NCBI GenBank assembly: GCA_030159075.1
Contig: BROG01000129.1
Coordinates: 1,020,501 to 1,084,500, forward strand
Reading direction: 5' to 3'
Source: Atrina japonica
Lineage: Eukaryota; Mollusca; Bivalvia; Pterioida; Pinnidae
Length of the DNA: 64,000 nt
The notes beneath the pieces were generated by a model, which did not search any database, had not been told where the DNA came from, and saw only the letters and a list, made by a program, of their open reading frames with translations. Both the position numbers and the translations under genes were made by a program. Below are positions 35,866-46,167 of the stretch, in pieces. Positions within the stretch are counted from its first letter, which is position 1. Every line of letters begins with the position of its first letter.

Positions 35866-36777
35866 TTAAAATGCCCAACTTCTTGTGGAATTCAACACCA
35901 CAATAATGCAAATACAATTACTAATACAATACAAAGAATGCAGTTACATCTATAAGAAAATATAGAACCATAGGAAAAAATTAACAAGCACGAAAAAATC
36001 TAGACATTGGAATATTTGTCCAAAAAGAGTAAACATCCTCTGTCGACACACCATAAGTGAAATGGATTGTTTTGACTTGTGACTTACGTTCAACAGTTAT
36101 TATTACATATTGTAGTTCATATTGACAAGCAAAATGATGGCATCCGAATATCCCGCCTTAAACATCATAGGTCTGATTGTGACGGGGAAAGTTCAGGACT
36201 AAAGGTAAAGCATATGTGTTTAATTTTGGTGTGATGGATCAGGATACATATTTGTGTGACCTTAAATGAGAAACACTCGATTTTTTGGATATTAATTAGC
36301 AGGGTATCAAAGTACAATTTTTATAAAACAAGTCAAAACATATAATTTCACTTTCAGTTGAGCTCGACTATATATATAGTTCCGAAACAAACTGTTATTA
36401 TAAAAGGTCAAATACCGAGTCAACGGAGACTGCTGCGGGAAATGTAAATATAAAATGAAAACCGAACGGGACATAGATACGCTGAATTATCACCATACAT
36501 TTACATTTCCGGCAGCAGTTTCCAGCTGATTCACAGTAGACCATTTTTTAATCGTTCCAGTCCGTAAGTGGGTCAAAGTCGCTTCCGAGTTTGTAATATT
36601 TACATAGTTTAGTTATATTATCTTGTTACAATACATCTGCAATGAATATAGTTTAGATAAATGTTCTATCTTGTAAAGATGGCATGTGACATTACTTTGA
36701 TGTAAGCTGCTTTTAAGATCTGGCACTTATCACTCCAAAATATCCTTATTCCAGGTTGTATGTACGCTCAACGACTT
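35866..36777. other. AT-rich non-coding stretch
   Basis: Nothing supportable before the ETS motif at 36778. Confidence 0.45.
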
Positions 36778-36863
36778 AACCGGAAGTGATGCTGTCCAAC
36801 TGTTCCATTTGAAACAGCATTCTATTATGGCGAACATTGACGGAATGAAAGAACTCGAAAAAG
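36778..36863 (+). CDS. Possible promoter and first coding exon of an unidentified gene
   Basis: AACCGGAAGTG at 36778-36788 is a good ETS/GABP core-promoter motif. Forty bases on, ATGGCG at 36827 opens MANIDGMKELEK, followed by a consensus donor AAG|GTATAT at 36864. Read on without splicing, the frame stops after four more codons. I do not recognise the peptide and found no second exon. A reverse-transcriptase fragment starts 25 bases downstream, so if this gene is real its first intron has been invaded. Confidence 0.3.
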
Positions 36864-36888
36864 GTATATTGATGTAGAAATCGTTTAG

Positions 36889-37161
36889 ATTTACGACAAA
36901 CGCGACGATTTCGGCTTTTCCATCATAAATTCTCCATATTTAAGGAGTAATATCCCTCAGTCATCCGCATATGGAGTTTATTTTTCACAAATGATCCGAT
37001 ATGCCAGGGCGTGTTCAACATATGGAGATTTCATATACAGAGGTAAACTATTCACTGACAAATTATTGACACAGGGATATCGAAAACCGCGTTTAATGCC
37101 AACGTTCCGCAAATTTTACGGTTGGTATAATAGTCTTGTCTGCGACTACTCGTTTCACTAA
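36889..37161 (+). pseudogene. C-terminal fragment of the same reverse transcriptase
   Basis: Open from YDKRDDFGFS through AYGVYFSQMIRYARACS, DKLLTQGYRKPR and FRKFYGWYNSLVCDYS. A one-base deletion then causes a premature TAA at 37159; the minus-strand copy reads through this point. Nucleotide similarity to that copy is very high by eye. The insertion is 5'-truncated just after the palm domain, as expected for incomplete target-primed reverse transcription. Confidence 0.85.
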
Positions 37162-37432
37162 GTGAAATGTTGAGTTGCCTTTTCGTTGGCGGTTGTTGAG
37201 ACGTCTGTACCAATTGTGACGAGGATACACTCCTCACGTATTTCATTGAACTTGACTGTGGACTCACGGCGGGTTCGACCGGTCGACAGGGGATGCTTAC
37301 TCCTCCATGGCACCTGATCCCACCTCTTAGTTTAAAAGAGGTCCGTGTTTGTCCATTTTTACCGGATTTGTATCTATGTCCTGGACATTCTATTGATTTA
37401 TACTTTAGTATCTGAATTTTTTTTATATTAGA
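37162..37432 (+). mobile_element. 3' tail of the + strand Penelope-like copy
   Basis: Same tail as at 38.1-38.3 kb, here in the forward sense, ending in TTTTTTTTATATTA near 37432. Together with the minus copy it forms a tail-to-tail inverted pair with about 670 bp between the two 3' ends. Confidence 0.85.
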
Positions 37433-38104
37433 TCAGTTAAATCCGAAGTTCTCAAATGACGGTACACAACGTTGTATCCTCATACATAACATGACGTCAC
37501 ACCAAGGTATATCAGTCATATATGCTTGATAATTTACTTTTCTATCTTGAACTTCGCTGTGCCATCAAAATCACTTACCTTGTCCATCCACCGCAAATAC
37601 TGGACATTTATAAATATATTAACCCGTTCTACACAGATATATTGATTTTCTTTCAAACACATTAAAAATTTGTTAATATTTGCAATAAGATGAAAAACAT
37701 CATTGTAACAATGCAAACCATCAACACCGAAATATCTTTGATCCATCATGTTTTGACAAATAATATAGAGACACAAAGTATTTTGGATCAGCAGTTTCGG
37801 ATACAATTTAATAGTACTAGTAAAAGGGATAAGTCTATCCCATGTGCCGGAATTGGAAAATCTCATTATTTTGGATATGTTTTAAATATGAAAACTATGG
37901 TAGGTAAATAAAACAAAGACCACACATAATCCATATTGACAGTAAATACACTCTGACATACGTTAAATCAAATTATCCATCAATATCGCCTGGGTAAGAT
38001 ATTTCGGTTTACAATATTGTCCTTCATATTTTACTTGATTTCTCAATCCAAAAAATAATGCGTTTTACACTAATTTAATTCTGATTGCTTATTCGTTCAA
38101 GTTT
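37433..38104. other. Spacer between two inverted retroelement 3' ends
   Basis: About 670 bp of ordinary AT-rich DNA. It holds an unrecognised 110-codon frame on the minus strand (37866-37534), of normal amino-acid complexity but without a motif I know. Nothing else supportable. Confidence 0.4.
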
Positions 38105-38330
38105 CCTTACTAATATAAAAATCTCAGATACCAAAGTATAAATCAATAGGATGTCCAGGACATAGATACAAATCCGGTAAAAATGGACAAACACGGACCT
38201 CTGGAAACCAAGAGGGTGGATCAGGTGCCATGGAGGAGTAAGCATCCCCTGTCGACCGGTCACACCCGCCGTGAGTCCACAGTCAAGTCCAATGAAACAC
38301 GTGAGGAGTGTATCCTCGTCACAATTGGTA
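38105..38330 (-). mobile_element. 3' tail of the Penelope-like element, joined to its RT
   Basis: Continues from the RT C terminus at 38.3 kb. It contains the family's diagnostic words: CGACCGGTCACACCCGCC, CATGGAGGAGTAAGCATCC, ATGGACAAACACGGACCTC and TCTCAGATACCAAAGTATAA. It ends at an A/T-rich AATATAAAAA next to 38105. This is the reference for the scattered tail fragments elsewhere in the window. Confidence 0.85.
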
Positions 38331-38546
38331 CAGACGTCTCAACAACCGCCAACGAAAAGGCAACTCAACATTTCACTTAGTGAAACAGAGTAGTCGCAAA
38401 CAAGACTACCATACCGACCGTAAAATTTGCGGAACGTTTGACATTAAACGCGGTTTTCGATATCCCTGTGTCAATAATTTGTCAGTGAGTAGTTTTACCT
38501 CTGTATATGAAATCTTCATATGTTGTGCACGCCCTGGCATATCGGA

Positions 38547-39305
38547 TCATTTGTGAAATATAAACTCCATATGCAGTGAGTGAGGGATATTACTACTTAA
38601 ATGTGGAAAATTTACGATGGGAAAGCCGAAATCGTCGCGTTTATCGTATAGCTTGGTTGCTAATTTCCCGTCTGTGTTGATATTAAGTAAAATGTCTAAG
38701 TATGAAGCGTGTGTACTTGATTCTGTTGTATCTTTAATTTCTAGTTCGCTGGGATATATCGCATTGACATATGTATGAAAATTGTCATTATTAATTGACA
38801 AAACGTCGTCGATATATCTAAATGTCAAATTAAAGGACACCGCTAACTTTTTCTTCTTTTGATTCAGCAGTTTCTGAATGAAGTCTGCTTCGTATGAATA
38901 AAGGAACAGGTCGGCCAATAAAGGAGCACAATTGGTTCCCATAGGAATGCCGACAGTTTGTTGAAAGACCACGTCTCCGAACATTACAAATATATTGTCT
39001 ATTAGAAATTCCAGCATGTTTTTTATATCAACTTCAGTATACTTATGTGTAGAATCAGAGTGGTGTTTGACGAAATAAGTATCCTGATAGCCAATCACTA
39101 GATATTTAAATTTTCGGGTACCACCTTTAGTGAAAAAGCAGTTGTCTATGATGCTAAAAAGCCTTTCTTTTAATTTTTTTATGTGGAATAGTAGTGTAAA
39201 GAGTTGAGAAATCATAAGTTTTGATACTGTGAATTCGAGAAAAATTATGTGCCTTCAAATTTTCTAAAAGCTGTTTAGAATTTTTAAGTATCCACAAATG
39301 TTTAA
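38547..39305 (-). pseudogene. Reverse transcriptase of a Penelope-like retroelement, 5'-truncated and frameshifted
   Basis: The longest open piece (39215-38547, 222 residues) holds the RT core. It shows VGIPMGTNCAPLLADLFLYS (motif B region), the catalytic YIDD in FRYIDDVLS, and a LYDKRDDFGFP stretch. Motif A (DFSTLYTTIPH, with the first catalytic Asp) lies just upstream at 39219-39181 but in another frame, separated by a run of seven T (39174-39180). A one-base loss near 38575 ends the frame early; the rest of the C terminus is readable in other frames down to about 38330. Homology to the sister copy at 41.1 kb stops near 39305, so the 5' half (fingers and any endonuclease) is gone. No GIY-YIG domain follows the RT. 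The motif style is Penelope-like; a permuted (Naiad-type) layout is an inference. Confidence 0.85.
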
Positions 39306-39504
39306 ATAAAACTAAAATAAAAATTGTAAAAATCTAGCGAAAGCAATGTATGTTAGTTGAGTTAAATATTTCGAGAACAAGTGCTCGCATTGGGTGCGAA
39401 AATAATACATGGTAATCGAAGGATGATCGTAATCGAAGACGAGATACTATTGATATCCGAATAATGAAATATATAAAACATATAGCTATAGTTTTCATAT
39501 AATC

Positions 39505-39536
<32 letters not shown>

Positions 39537-39538
39537 TA

Positions 39539-39576
<38 letters not shown>

Positions 39577-39577
39577 G
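39505..39577. repeat. (TTA)n microsatellite
   Basis: About 70 bp of TTA with one TTG. Confidence 0.95.
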
Positions 39578-40474
39578 TCTGATTTATTTATTAGTAAAAC
39601 AGGCAAGTTAAAACTGAGGAAATTGTGATAAATATTTCAAGTAAATATATTGACTTTGTGTAGTTGTTCATCTTATTGTATAGAAAATATAGGTGTCACC
39701 TTAATGTTTATGGGATGAGAGTTAGACGTTAAAGGGGAGTGTGCAGTCAAGTAAATATCCTGATTTTTATAAAAGAAGTGTAGATAGAATTATCTTAAAC
39801 TACGGTTTCTGTTTCAATGTTTTGGGGTACTACATTTTTCCATTTAGGATGGTAAACACATTTAGCATTTCATTTATTCTATACAATCACGCCTTGTTTC
39901 ATCTTATTGAAGTTACTTGTAACAGAAACGTGATACATTTACGTGAGGAAAAAGCAAAGCAAAAAGACACTGATTTCATGAAAAAAGTGATATTTTAAGT
40001 GAAAACCCCTTTAAGTTGCAAAAACCATTTCATTTCGTTATTTTTGTATGCAAAATCACATTCACAATTTGAATGCATTTTTTATTCAAAATTTTCATGC
40101 AAATTCCTTTTAAAATTTGAATGCACATTTGAACCTCGATTGCTTTGAAACAGTAATCAAATGCCTCATCAGAGTTTATTCGGGAATCATCCGATGTAAA
40201 TGAGCATTTTTCGATTAACAACATTACTAAGACCGATAAAACTTTAATTTGAATTTACTTCGACTCGAGATTACAAAAGCTTTGAATATCTATTATATTT
40301 ACTATAATAGAAATACAGTAATATAAAATGTAATAGTTAACAAATATTAGAGATAATGAATTCCAAAATTCTGATCTTCTTACCACTCTACCGTGGAGGT
40401 CCCCGTATTATTAATAATAAATGCCCAATTCAGTCCAGGATATTAAAGGAAATGAAAGCCGTAAGTTGAACAAT

Positions 40475-41390
40475 TTAAAACATCTCAGATACCAAAGTAT
40501 AAATCTCCAGGACACAGATACAAATCCGGAAAAATTGGACAAACACGGGCTTCTGGAACCCAGGAGGTGGGGTCAAGTGCCAATGAGGAGTAAGCAAATC
40601 CTGTCGACCGGTCACACCCGCCATGGGTCTACAGTCAAGTCTAAATGAAATACGCTAGGAACGAATCCTCGTCGCAATTGGTACAGACGTCTCAACAACC
40701 GCCAACGAAAAGGCAACTCAATATTCCAAACAATGAAACAGAGCAATCGCAAACAATTCGCGGAACGTTGACATCAAACGCGGTTTTCGATATCTCTGTG
40801 TCAATAATTTGTCAGTGAGTAGTTTACATCTGTATATGAAATGTTCATATGTTGAACACGTCTGACATATCGGATCATTTGTGAAATATAAACTCCATAT
40901 GCGGGTGACTGTGGGATATTACTACTTAAATGTGGAAATGCGGAAAACCGATGATGCTATGATGCTAAAAAGTCTGTCTCTTATTTGTTCTATGTGGAAT
41001 AGTTGTGTAAAGAGTAGAGAAGTCGTTTGTTTTGATACTGTGAATTTGAGAAAAAATGTGTGCCTTTAAATTTCTAAAACTTGACCAGAATTTTTTGGTA
41101 TCCACATCTGATTTGCACCGCTTTTGCAATAAGCAACTGTACAGTATTGATGAAGTTTCTCCTTAACGGCTGTCAATATCTTGGTAAGGAGTAAAGATAA
41201 AGGTTTGGTAGAACATTTGCTGGATCCTGCTATGTATCTCTGCTTATATGGGGTTTTATAAAGTTTAGGTATCCAATATAAATATGGTAACTCAAAATCA
41301 GTTTCGGTTGTAGGTACATCACAAAGAGATGTGATTTTGAAGGATCTAGTCCTTTGAAAGTGAGCTTCTTGTGTATGTAGGATAAATGTT
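40475..41390 (-). pseudogene. Internally deleted Penelope-like copy with fingers domain and 3' tail but no palm
   Basis: From the right, minus-strand translation gives LPYLYWIPKLYK and RYIAGSSKCSTKPLSLLLTK (RT fingers motifs) and SGANQMWIPKNS, then runs to the FHIEQIRDRLFSII region. At about 40945 the sequence jumps straight to the C-terminal LYDKRDD zone, so motif B and YIDD, roughly 500 bp, are missing. The usual tail follows (CGACCGGTCACACCCGCC, ending at 40475). Several stops and shifts are present. It shows what lay 5' of the copy truncated at 39.3 kb. Confidence 0.8.
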
Positions 41391-41494
41391 TTAGGGATTA
41401 AGAGTTATTCAAAATATAGTTAATTCAAAAATGATTTTCGTGTTTTAGACATTAACTTTTGCACTGATGATTTGATGTGATTTTGATTTTTGTT

Positions 41495-41690
41495 TTACGC
41501 CACACTCATAATTTTTTTACTTATATGGTGGCCAGTTTTTAATGGTGGAGGCGAGAACCCGATTTCAATATACCCGATAAGGTACCACCGTCCTTCCGGA
41601 AGTAAACTGGCAAACGTTCTCACAAAAATGAGCTTAGGTTGCAGCGGGGCTCGAACAAGTGATGACCAGATGTGATTGTACTCATGAAAA
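41495..41690 (-). mobile_element. Possible SINE-like or other dispersed molluscan repeat
   Basis: A G/C-richer segment with GGTGGCCAGTTTTTAATGG, GGAGGCGAGAACCCGAT and ACCGTCCTTCCGGAAGTAAA. On the minus strand TTGTTCGAGCCCC fits a B box. I recall similar 'GGTGGAGGAAACCC...ACCGACC' repeats in molluscs, but there is no second copy in this window. Confidence 0.4.
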
Positions 41691-41815
41691 GGTGTCAAGG
41701 TTCTGTGACTCAATTTATTATTATACACTCAATTATATAAATGAAGAGGGGGAATGCATCTAATCTTCATAATTTTTACCTTTTCAATTTGAATGCAAAT
41801 TTTTGTATAAAATGC

Positions 41816-42066
41816 TAGATATGTTTTAGCTTTGGGCTTTAAGATATTCTCTATGCAGAAATAATTTTTGCATTAAGGAATGGTTATGTATGGAGATGTT
41901 CATTGCATTTTTTTACTAAATTTGCAAGTCAGTTATATGTTTTAGATATGTTTTACTTTTGCGCTTTAAGATATTCTCTATGCAGAAATAATTTTTGCAT
42001 TAAGGAATGGTTATGTATGGAGATGTTCATTGCATTTTTTTTTACTAAATTTGCAAGTCAGTTGTC
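41816..42066 (+). repeat. 127-bp tandem duplication
   Basis: Two nearly identical copies (for example CTTTAAGATATTCTCTATGC at 41837 and 41964, and GGAGATGTTCATTGCATTTT). They differ mainly by one base in a T run and a few substitutions. A frame runs through it (41903-42199) but without a recognisable product. Confidence 0.85.
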
Positions 42067-42199
42067 TTTTGAATGCGACTTACAACCTTCCTACTCAAGT
42101 GATTTTATTAATTTGATTAATTTCAAGAATCCGAACTACAAAATTACAAAATTAGCTGATAAACGAAATAATGATTCATATATAGATTTATTTAGATAA

Positions 42200-43302
42200 A
42201 AGGATTCCAAATTATACTCATATTTAGTATATTACCTTATTTACTGACGGACATATGTCACGATGTCTGGGTTTCCTACCCCTACCACACCTTTGGACAT
42301 TCCAGGTAGACAGGTTTTACCCGTGTTTTCTATATATCTATATTTCATAATTGCTTGTTAAGCATTTTTATGTTACTGGAAACTTTATATAAGATGTTTA
42401 TGTTTGTGAAAAATTAAACAACACCTAGATTTACTATCATTACAAAACAAACATGATAAACAACGATCTGAACCAAACAAGTATAAATCATACGGCATCG
42501 TCAATATAAATATCGTGTTTAAAGTGTGTGTCTTTCAGTATATTTCAACGAGGTGTTTTACTTATCGTAATGTTTTGCTAAGATATCACGATTTAAAGAT
42601 AGAATTCTGTAGGTCAACGCCTGGAATGTTAAATTATTGAAAAGTGATAAACAAATTTTAAAGTATTCAGAAACAGATATACCTTAGCTCTCATGCAATC
42701 TATTGTTATTTGCTATATTTATGCGGTCGTAACGGTTATATTTCAAAACTAAATCCACGCGCATCAATAACAGTCACGCGATGGTTGTCTTCTTCCGTTT
42801 CTCTGCATACTTCCCTTGATATATAAGCCCATGATAAAAATCTTACGTGAGTAAATAATGCGTACAGCGGCTTAACGTTATCCGTTCGCCTTTCTAATCA
42901 GCTTAGTTTGCCTTGGTCTTTTCACCTTCTTCCAAAATACATTATGTATTGTAGGTCACCATACTGAAGAATTAATATCTATTTCATGTGACTTTGATAA
43001 AATCGTTTACAGATAGCATCGTAGAAAATATTGAGGTTCTTGTAAAATACTTGAATTAATTATTTGACACAATACCATCAAAATCACAGCACGTTGTGTT
43101 GCAGAAATATGAAATGCTTGGTAATCCCAGCTCGAAAACACACGTATCAGATTATTAAAGATACAGTTTTAACCTGAGAGTATTGTCTCCATTTTTAAAA
43201 TAATGTGTTCTTGATAGATCGCCTGTATCATATGTAGTACTTTCAGGTCGGGTTATATCAGGGATTTTGACTCGTAATAAAATGTAACCTTCCTTACAGA
43301 CA
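42200..43302. other. AT-rich non-coding stretch
   Basis: Only the lone word GGTAGACAGGTTTTACCCGT at 42304 is notable, because it recurs at 43388. Confidence 0.45.
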
Positions 43303-43500
43303 GAAAATCTCAGATAAAAAAATATAAATCTTCAGGATATCCAAGATACATATACAAATCTGATATTGGATTAAACACGGACCTCTGGGTAGACAGGTTT
43401 TACCCGTGTCAAAGGTGGGATCAGGTGCCATGGAATAGTAAGCATCCCCCGTTGACCGGTCACACCCGCCGTGAGTCCACAGTCAAATTTCAAAATAGGT
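43303..43500 (-). mobile_element. Penelope-like 3' tail fragment
   Basis: TCTCAGAT, TAAACACGGACCTCTGG, GATCAGGTGCCATGGA and TTGACCGGTCACACCCGCC in the minus sense. It carries an extra segment, GGTAGACAGGTTTTACCCGT, at 43388-43410 not found in other copies; the same word stands alone at 42304-42325. Confidence 0.8.
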
Positions 43501-44234
43501 TTGAAAGGAACGAATATTTTGATTGAGTTATCTTATGTTGGCATGCGTTATGGGTGTTTCGACGTTGTTAGAAATATATTGATATGATAAATCTATCTTT
43601 ATCCAAATAAAAATATATAAATGATATATACAATTCTCATGTATTTTCATTTTATTGAACGGTATTATGTAGGGTACTAAATAATTGATAGGTATACAAA
43701 CAAATCCACACTTGGTATCACTATCAGTATTTTGAAATTGCTACATCATTCATGAACGTTTTCAAGCTTAAGTGAAATTCAGTTATCGTTTCATGTTTGA
43801 TTAAACTAAACGTAAACGATTTGTTATTTAATAGAAACAGAATACACTAGCAAAAACATGATTTAGAATAAAAAAGGAAAATGTAATAAGCCGAAAAGCC
43901 GAATAAAGAAATACAGATAACCGTTAATTCATTACAAAAAAGATTAATTTTTTTTTCGTACGTATTTAACAGGAAATGCGGTTTCAAGTTCCTAAATTTG
44001 CAATTATGCGAAATATGATAACATATCTTAGCGTCATTTGTCCGTCAATCTATACATACATTGAGGACATTCACCTCAATGATTCTCATCAACACATATT
44101 GTAAATTTAGCACGTGGTTTATCTGTAAACCTGAATATCGTAATGTAAGATCAAAGCAGATTTCAGTTCTGTTTTAAAATGAAGGACAAATAAGGAAATG
44201 TTTCCGGTGTCATTAACTTGCTGAAACCAAAGTG

Positions 44235-44650
44235 TGTCGTTGTGTTTATTGTTTGACTGAGAAAAAATGGCTTTAACTGGACAAAAATTACAACAGGTAG
44301 TTAAGCTTAGTTTTCCCTGGACTAGTTTCAATGACAAAAATTAGGTTTATGAATATTTTTGCTATGTTTAACCTACCACAATAATTACAAATTCCCCAAA
44401 TATTTTAATGGATTAATTTTAATTATACACCAAAATCATACAACGCATAACAGTGACTTTGGCTTGCTTTATCAGTTAAACATGTTGTTTTCTAGTTTAA
44501 CCTAAATTTCTCGATTTAAACCTAGTTGTTCGGGTATCTCACATAAGCTAGAGCTAAACTCGATTAATGTCGCCAAAATCACAAAAATTAGTTAAATCTA
44601 GTTTTCTCGATAAAACCCTTATTCAAACAGTAAAAAAAGACTAACCTGGT
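44235..44650. repeat. Palindromic CTAGTTTTTCTC family, diverged array
   Basis: TTGACTGAGAAAAAATGG, TTTAACTGGACAAAAAT, TTTAACCTAAATTTCTCG, TAAACCTAGTTGTTCGGG and ATTAATGTCGCCAAAATCAC show the same words and edges in both orientations, more eroded than at 35 or 58 kb. Confidence 0.7.
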
Positions 44651-44756
44651 AATCTAGTACCTGGTATTTCGGTACCAGCTGTTCATCTAATACTAAAGTA
44701 ATATTTCGCACTGTTAACACCATTTAAATTCGATTTTTTTTAAAGCTAAGATAGTC

Positions 44757-44955
44757 ATTTTTTACAGTGGTTACTCTAAGACGGATTTCGGTAATACTTT
44801 TAGAGATATTATTTGGCTTTGTACGATACCACTTTATTTTTAGACAAAAAACATACTTTTCAAATTGGAGCTCAACTGATGAAGTCTAATTGACAGAAAC
44901 GATATCGTCTTGAGCATTATAACTTTGGTATTATGTTTATAATATTTATTATGGT
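44757..44955 (+). repeat. Dispersed repeat family R3, copy 3
   Basis: Forward orientation, with TTTTACAGTGGTTACTCTAA, ACGATACCACTTTATTTTTA, CAACTGATGAAGTCT, CGTCTTGAGCATTATAACTT and the end TGGTATTATGTTTATAATAT. Confidence 0.7.
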
Positions 44956-45235
44956 TGAAAGAATTCATAAAATAATTTAAGCAACCTATTTATAAATATT
45001 AATATATAAGCAGTTTACGTGATAATGATATATATTTCCACATAATGCTACTTAACAAAAATAGTATTTTATCTGGCATAATAATTGATTTCAGACAACG
45101 TATCTTTGATTTTTTCTTGTAAGAGAGGCATGCATTTTTACTTATTCAATTATACATTTTTCTATTTATCTAAAACAAAGTTTAAGACACATTTCACAGA
45201 TGACAGAGCAAACATAAATGCACACACATACACGC

Positions 45236-45470
<235 letters not shown>

Positions 45471-46078
45471 TATTAAGACTCTTCCATATGCTGTCATTAG
45501 ATATAATTTATTCCACCCTAGGGGTCACAAAACCCTGTAAAATCCAAGGCTTATCTTTTTTTATTCGTTACAAACCATGACAATTTTAACACTTCATAAA
45601 TCGTCAACCCTGTAAATTGCAACGTCGCTGCAATATGCTTTGAACACTAATGCATAATTTTACTATTTGAGGGAGTTATGCATAGTTGCTTAATAGCAGC
45701 GGGAAAGTGACATGTTTAGGTCAAACGGTAAAATGACCAAATATTACACAACAGAAAAAAGTTCAAAGCCTAGCCTTTAATACTTTTGAACCACATGACA
45801 ATATACATTTTAGCAATAATCAAGAATCAACAATCAAGCTTTGATAGATAAAACAAAATGCATCTTAGAGATCTACAAGTGCAGTTGAGTTCACAGATTC
45901 AAGTGACGTCGCTTCATACGACGTGTACATGTAAAAGTTGGTCAGCGGTTTGTTGTGAAAGTGGGATAACTTTCGATCACTGTCAGAATCATAAATGAAG
46001 CAGAGTATCTTCAGCTTTGGGTATTGATTGTCATGTTGATGTTACTTGTGCAATCTTTAGAGTATATGTTTTCCTGTT

Positions 46079-46080
<2 letters not shown>

Positions 46081-46165
<85 letters not shown>
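46081..46165. repeat. (AT)n microsatellite
   Basis: About 85 bp of pure TA dinucleotide. Confidence 0.95.

Positions 46166-46167
<2 letters not shown>

Noticed and set aside
38183..38380. Plus-strand frame MDKHGPLETKR... as a small gene
   Set aside because: It is antisense translation of the retroelement tail; similar frames appear at 40.5 and 28.8 kb because the same repeat is present.
41903..42199. 98-codon plus-strand frame
   Set aside because: It spans a 127-bp tandem duplication and has no recognisable motif; the repeated half shows that the frame is fortuitous.
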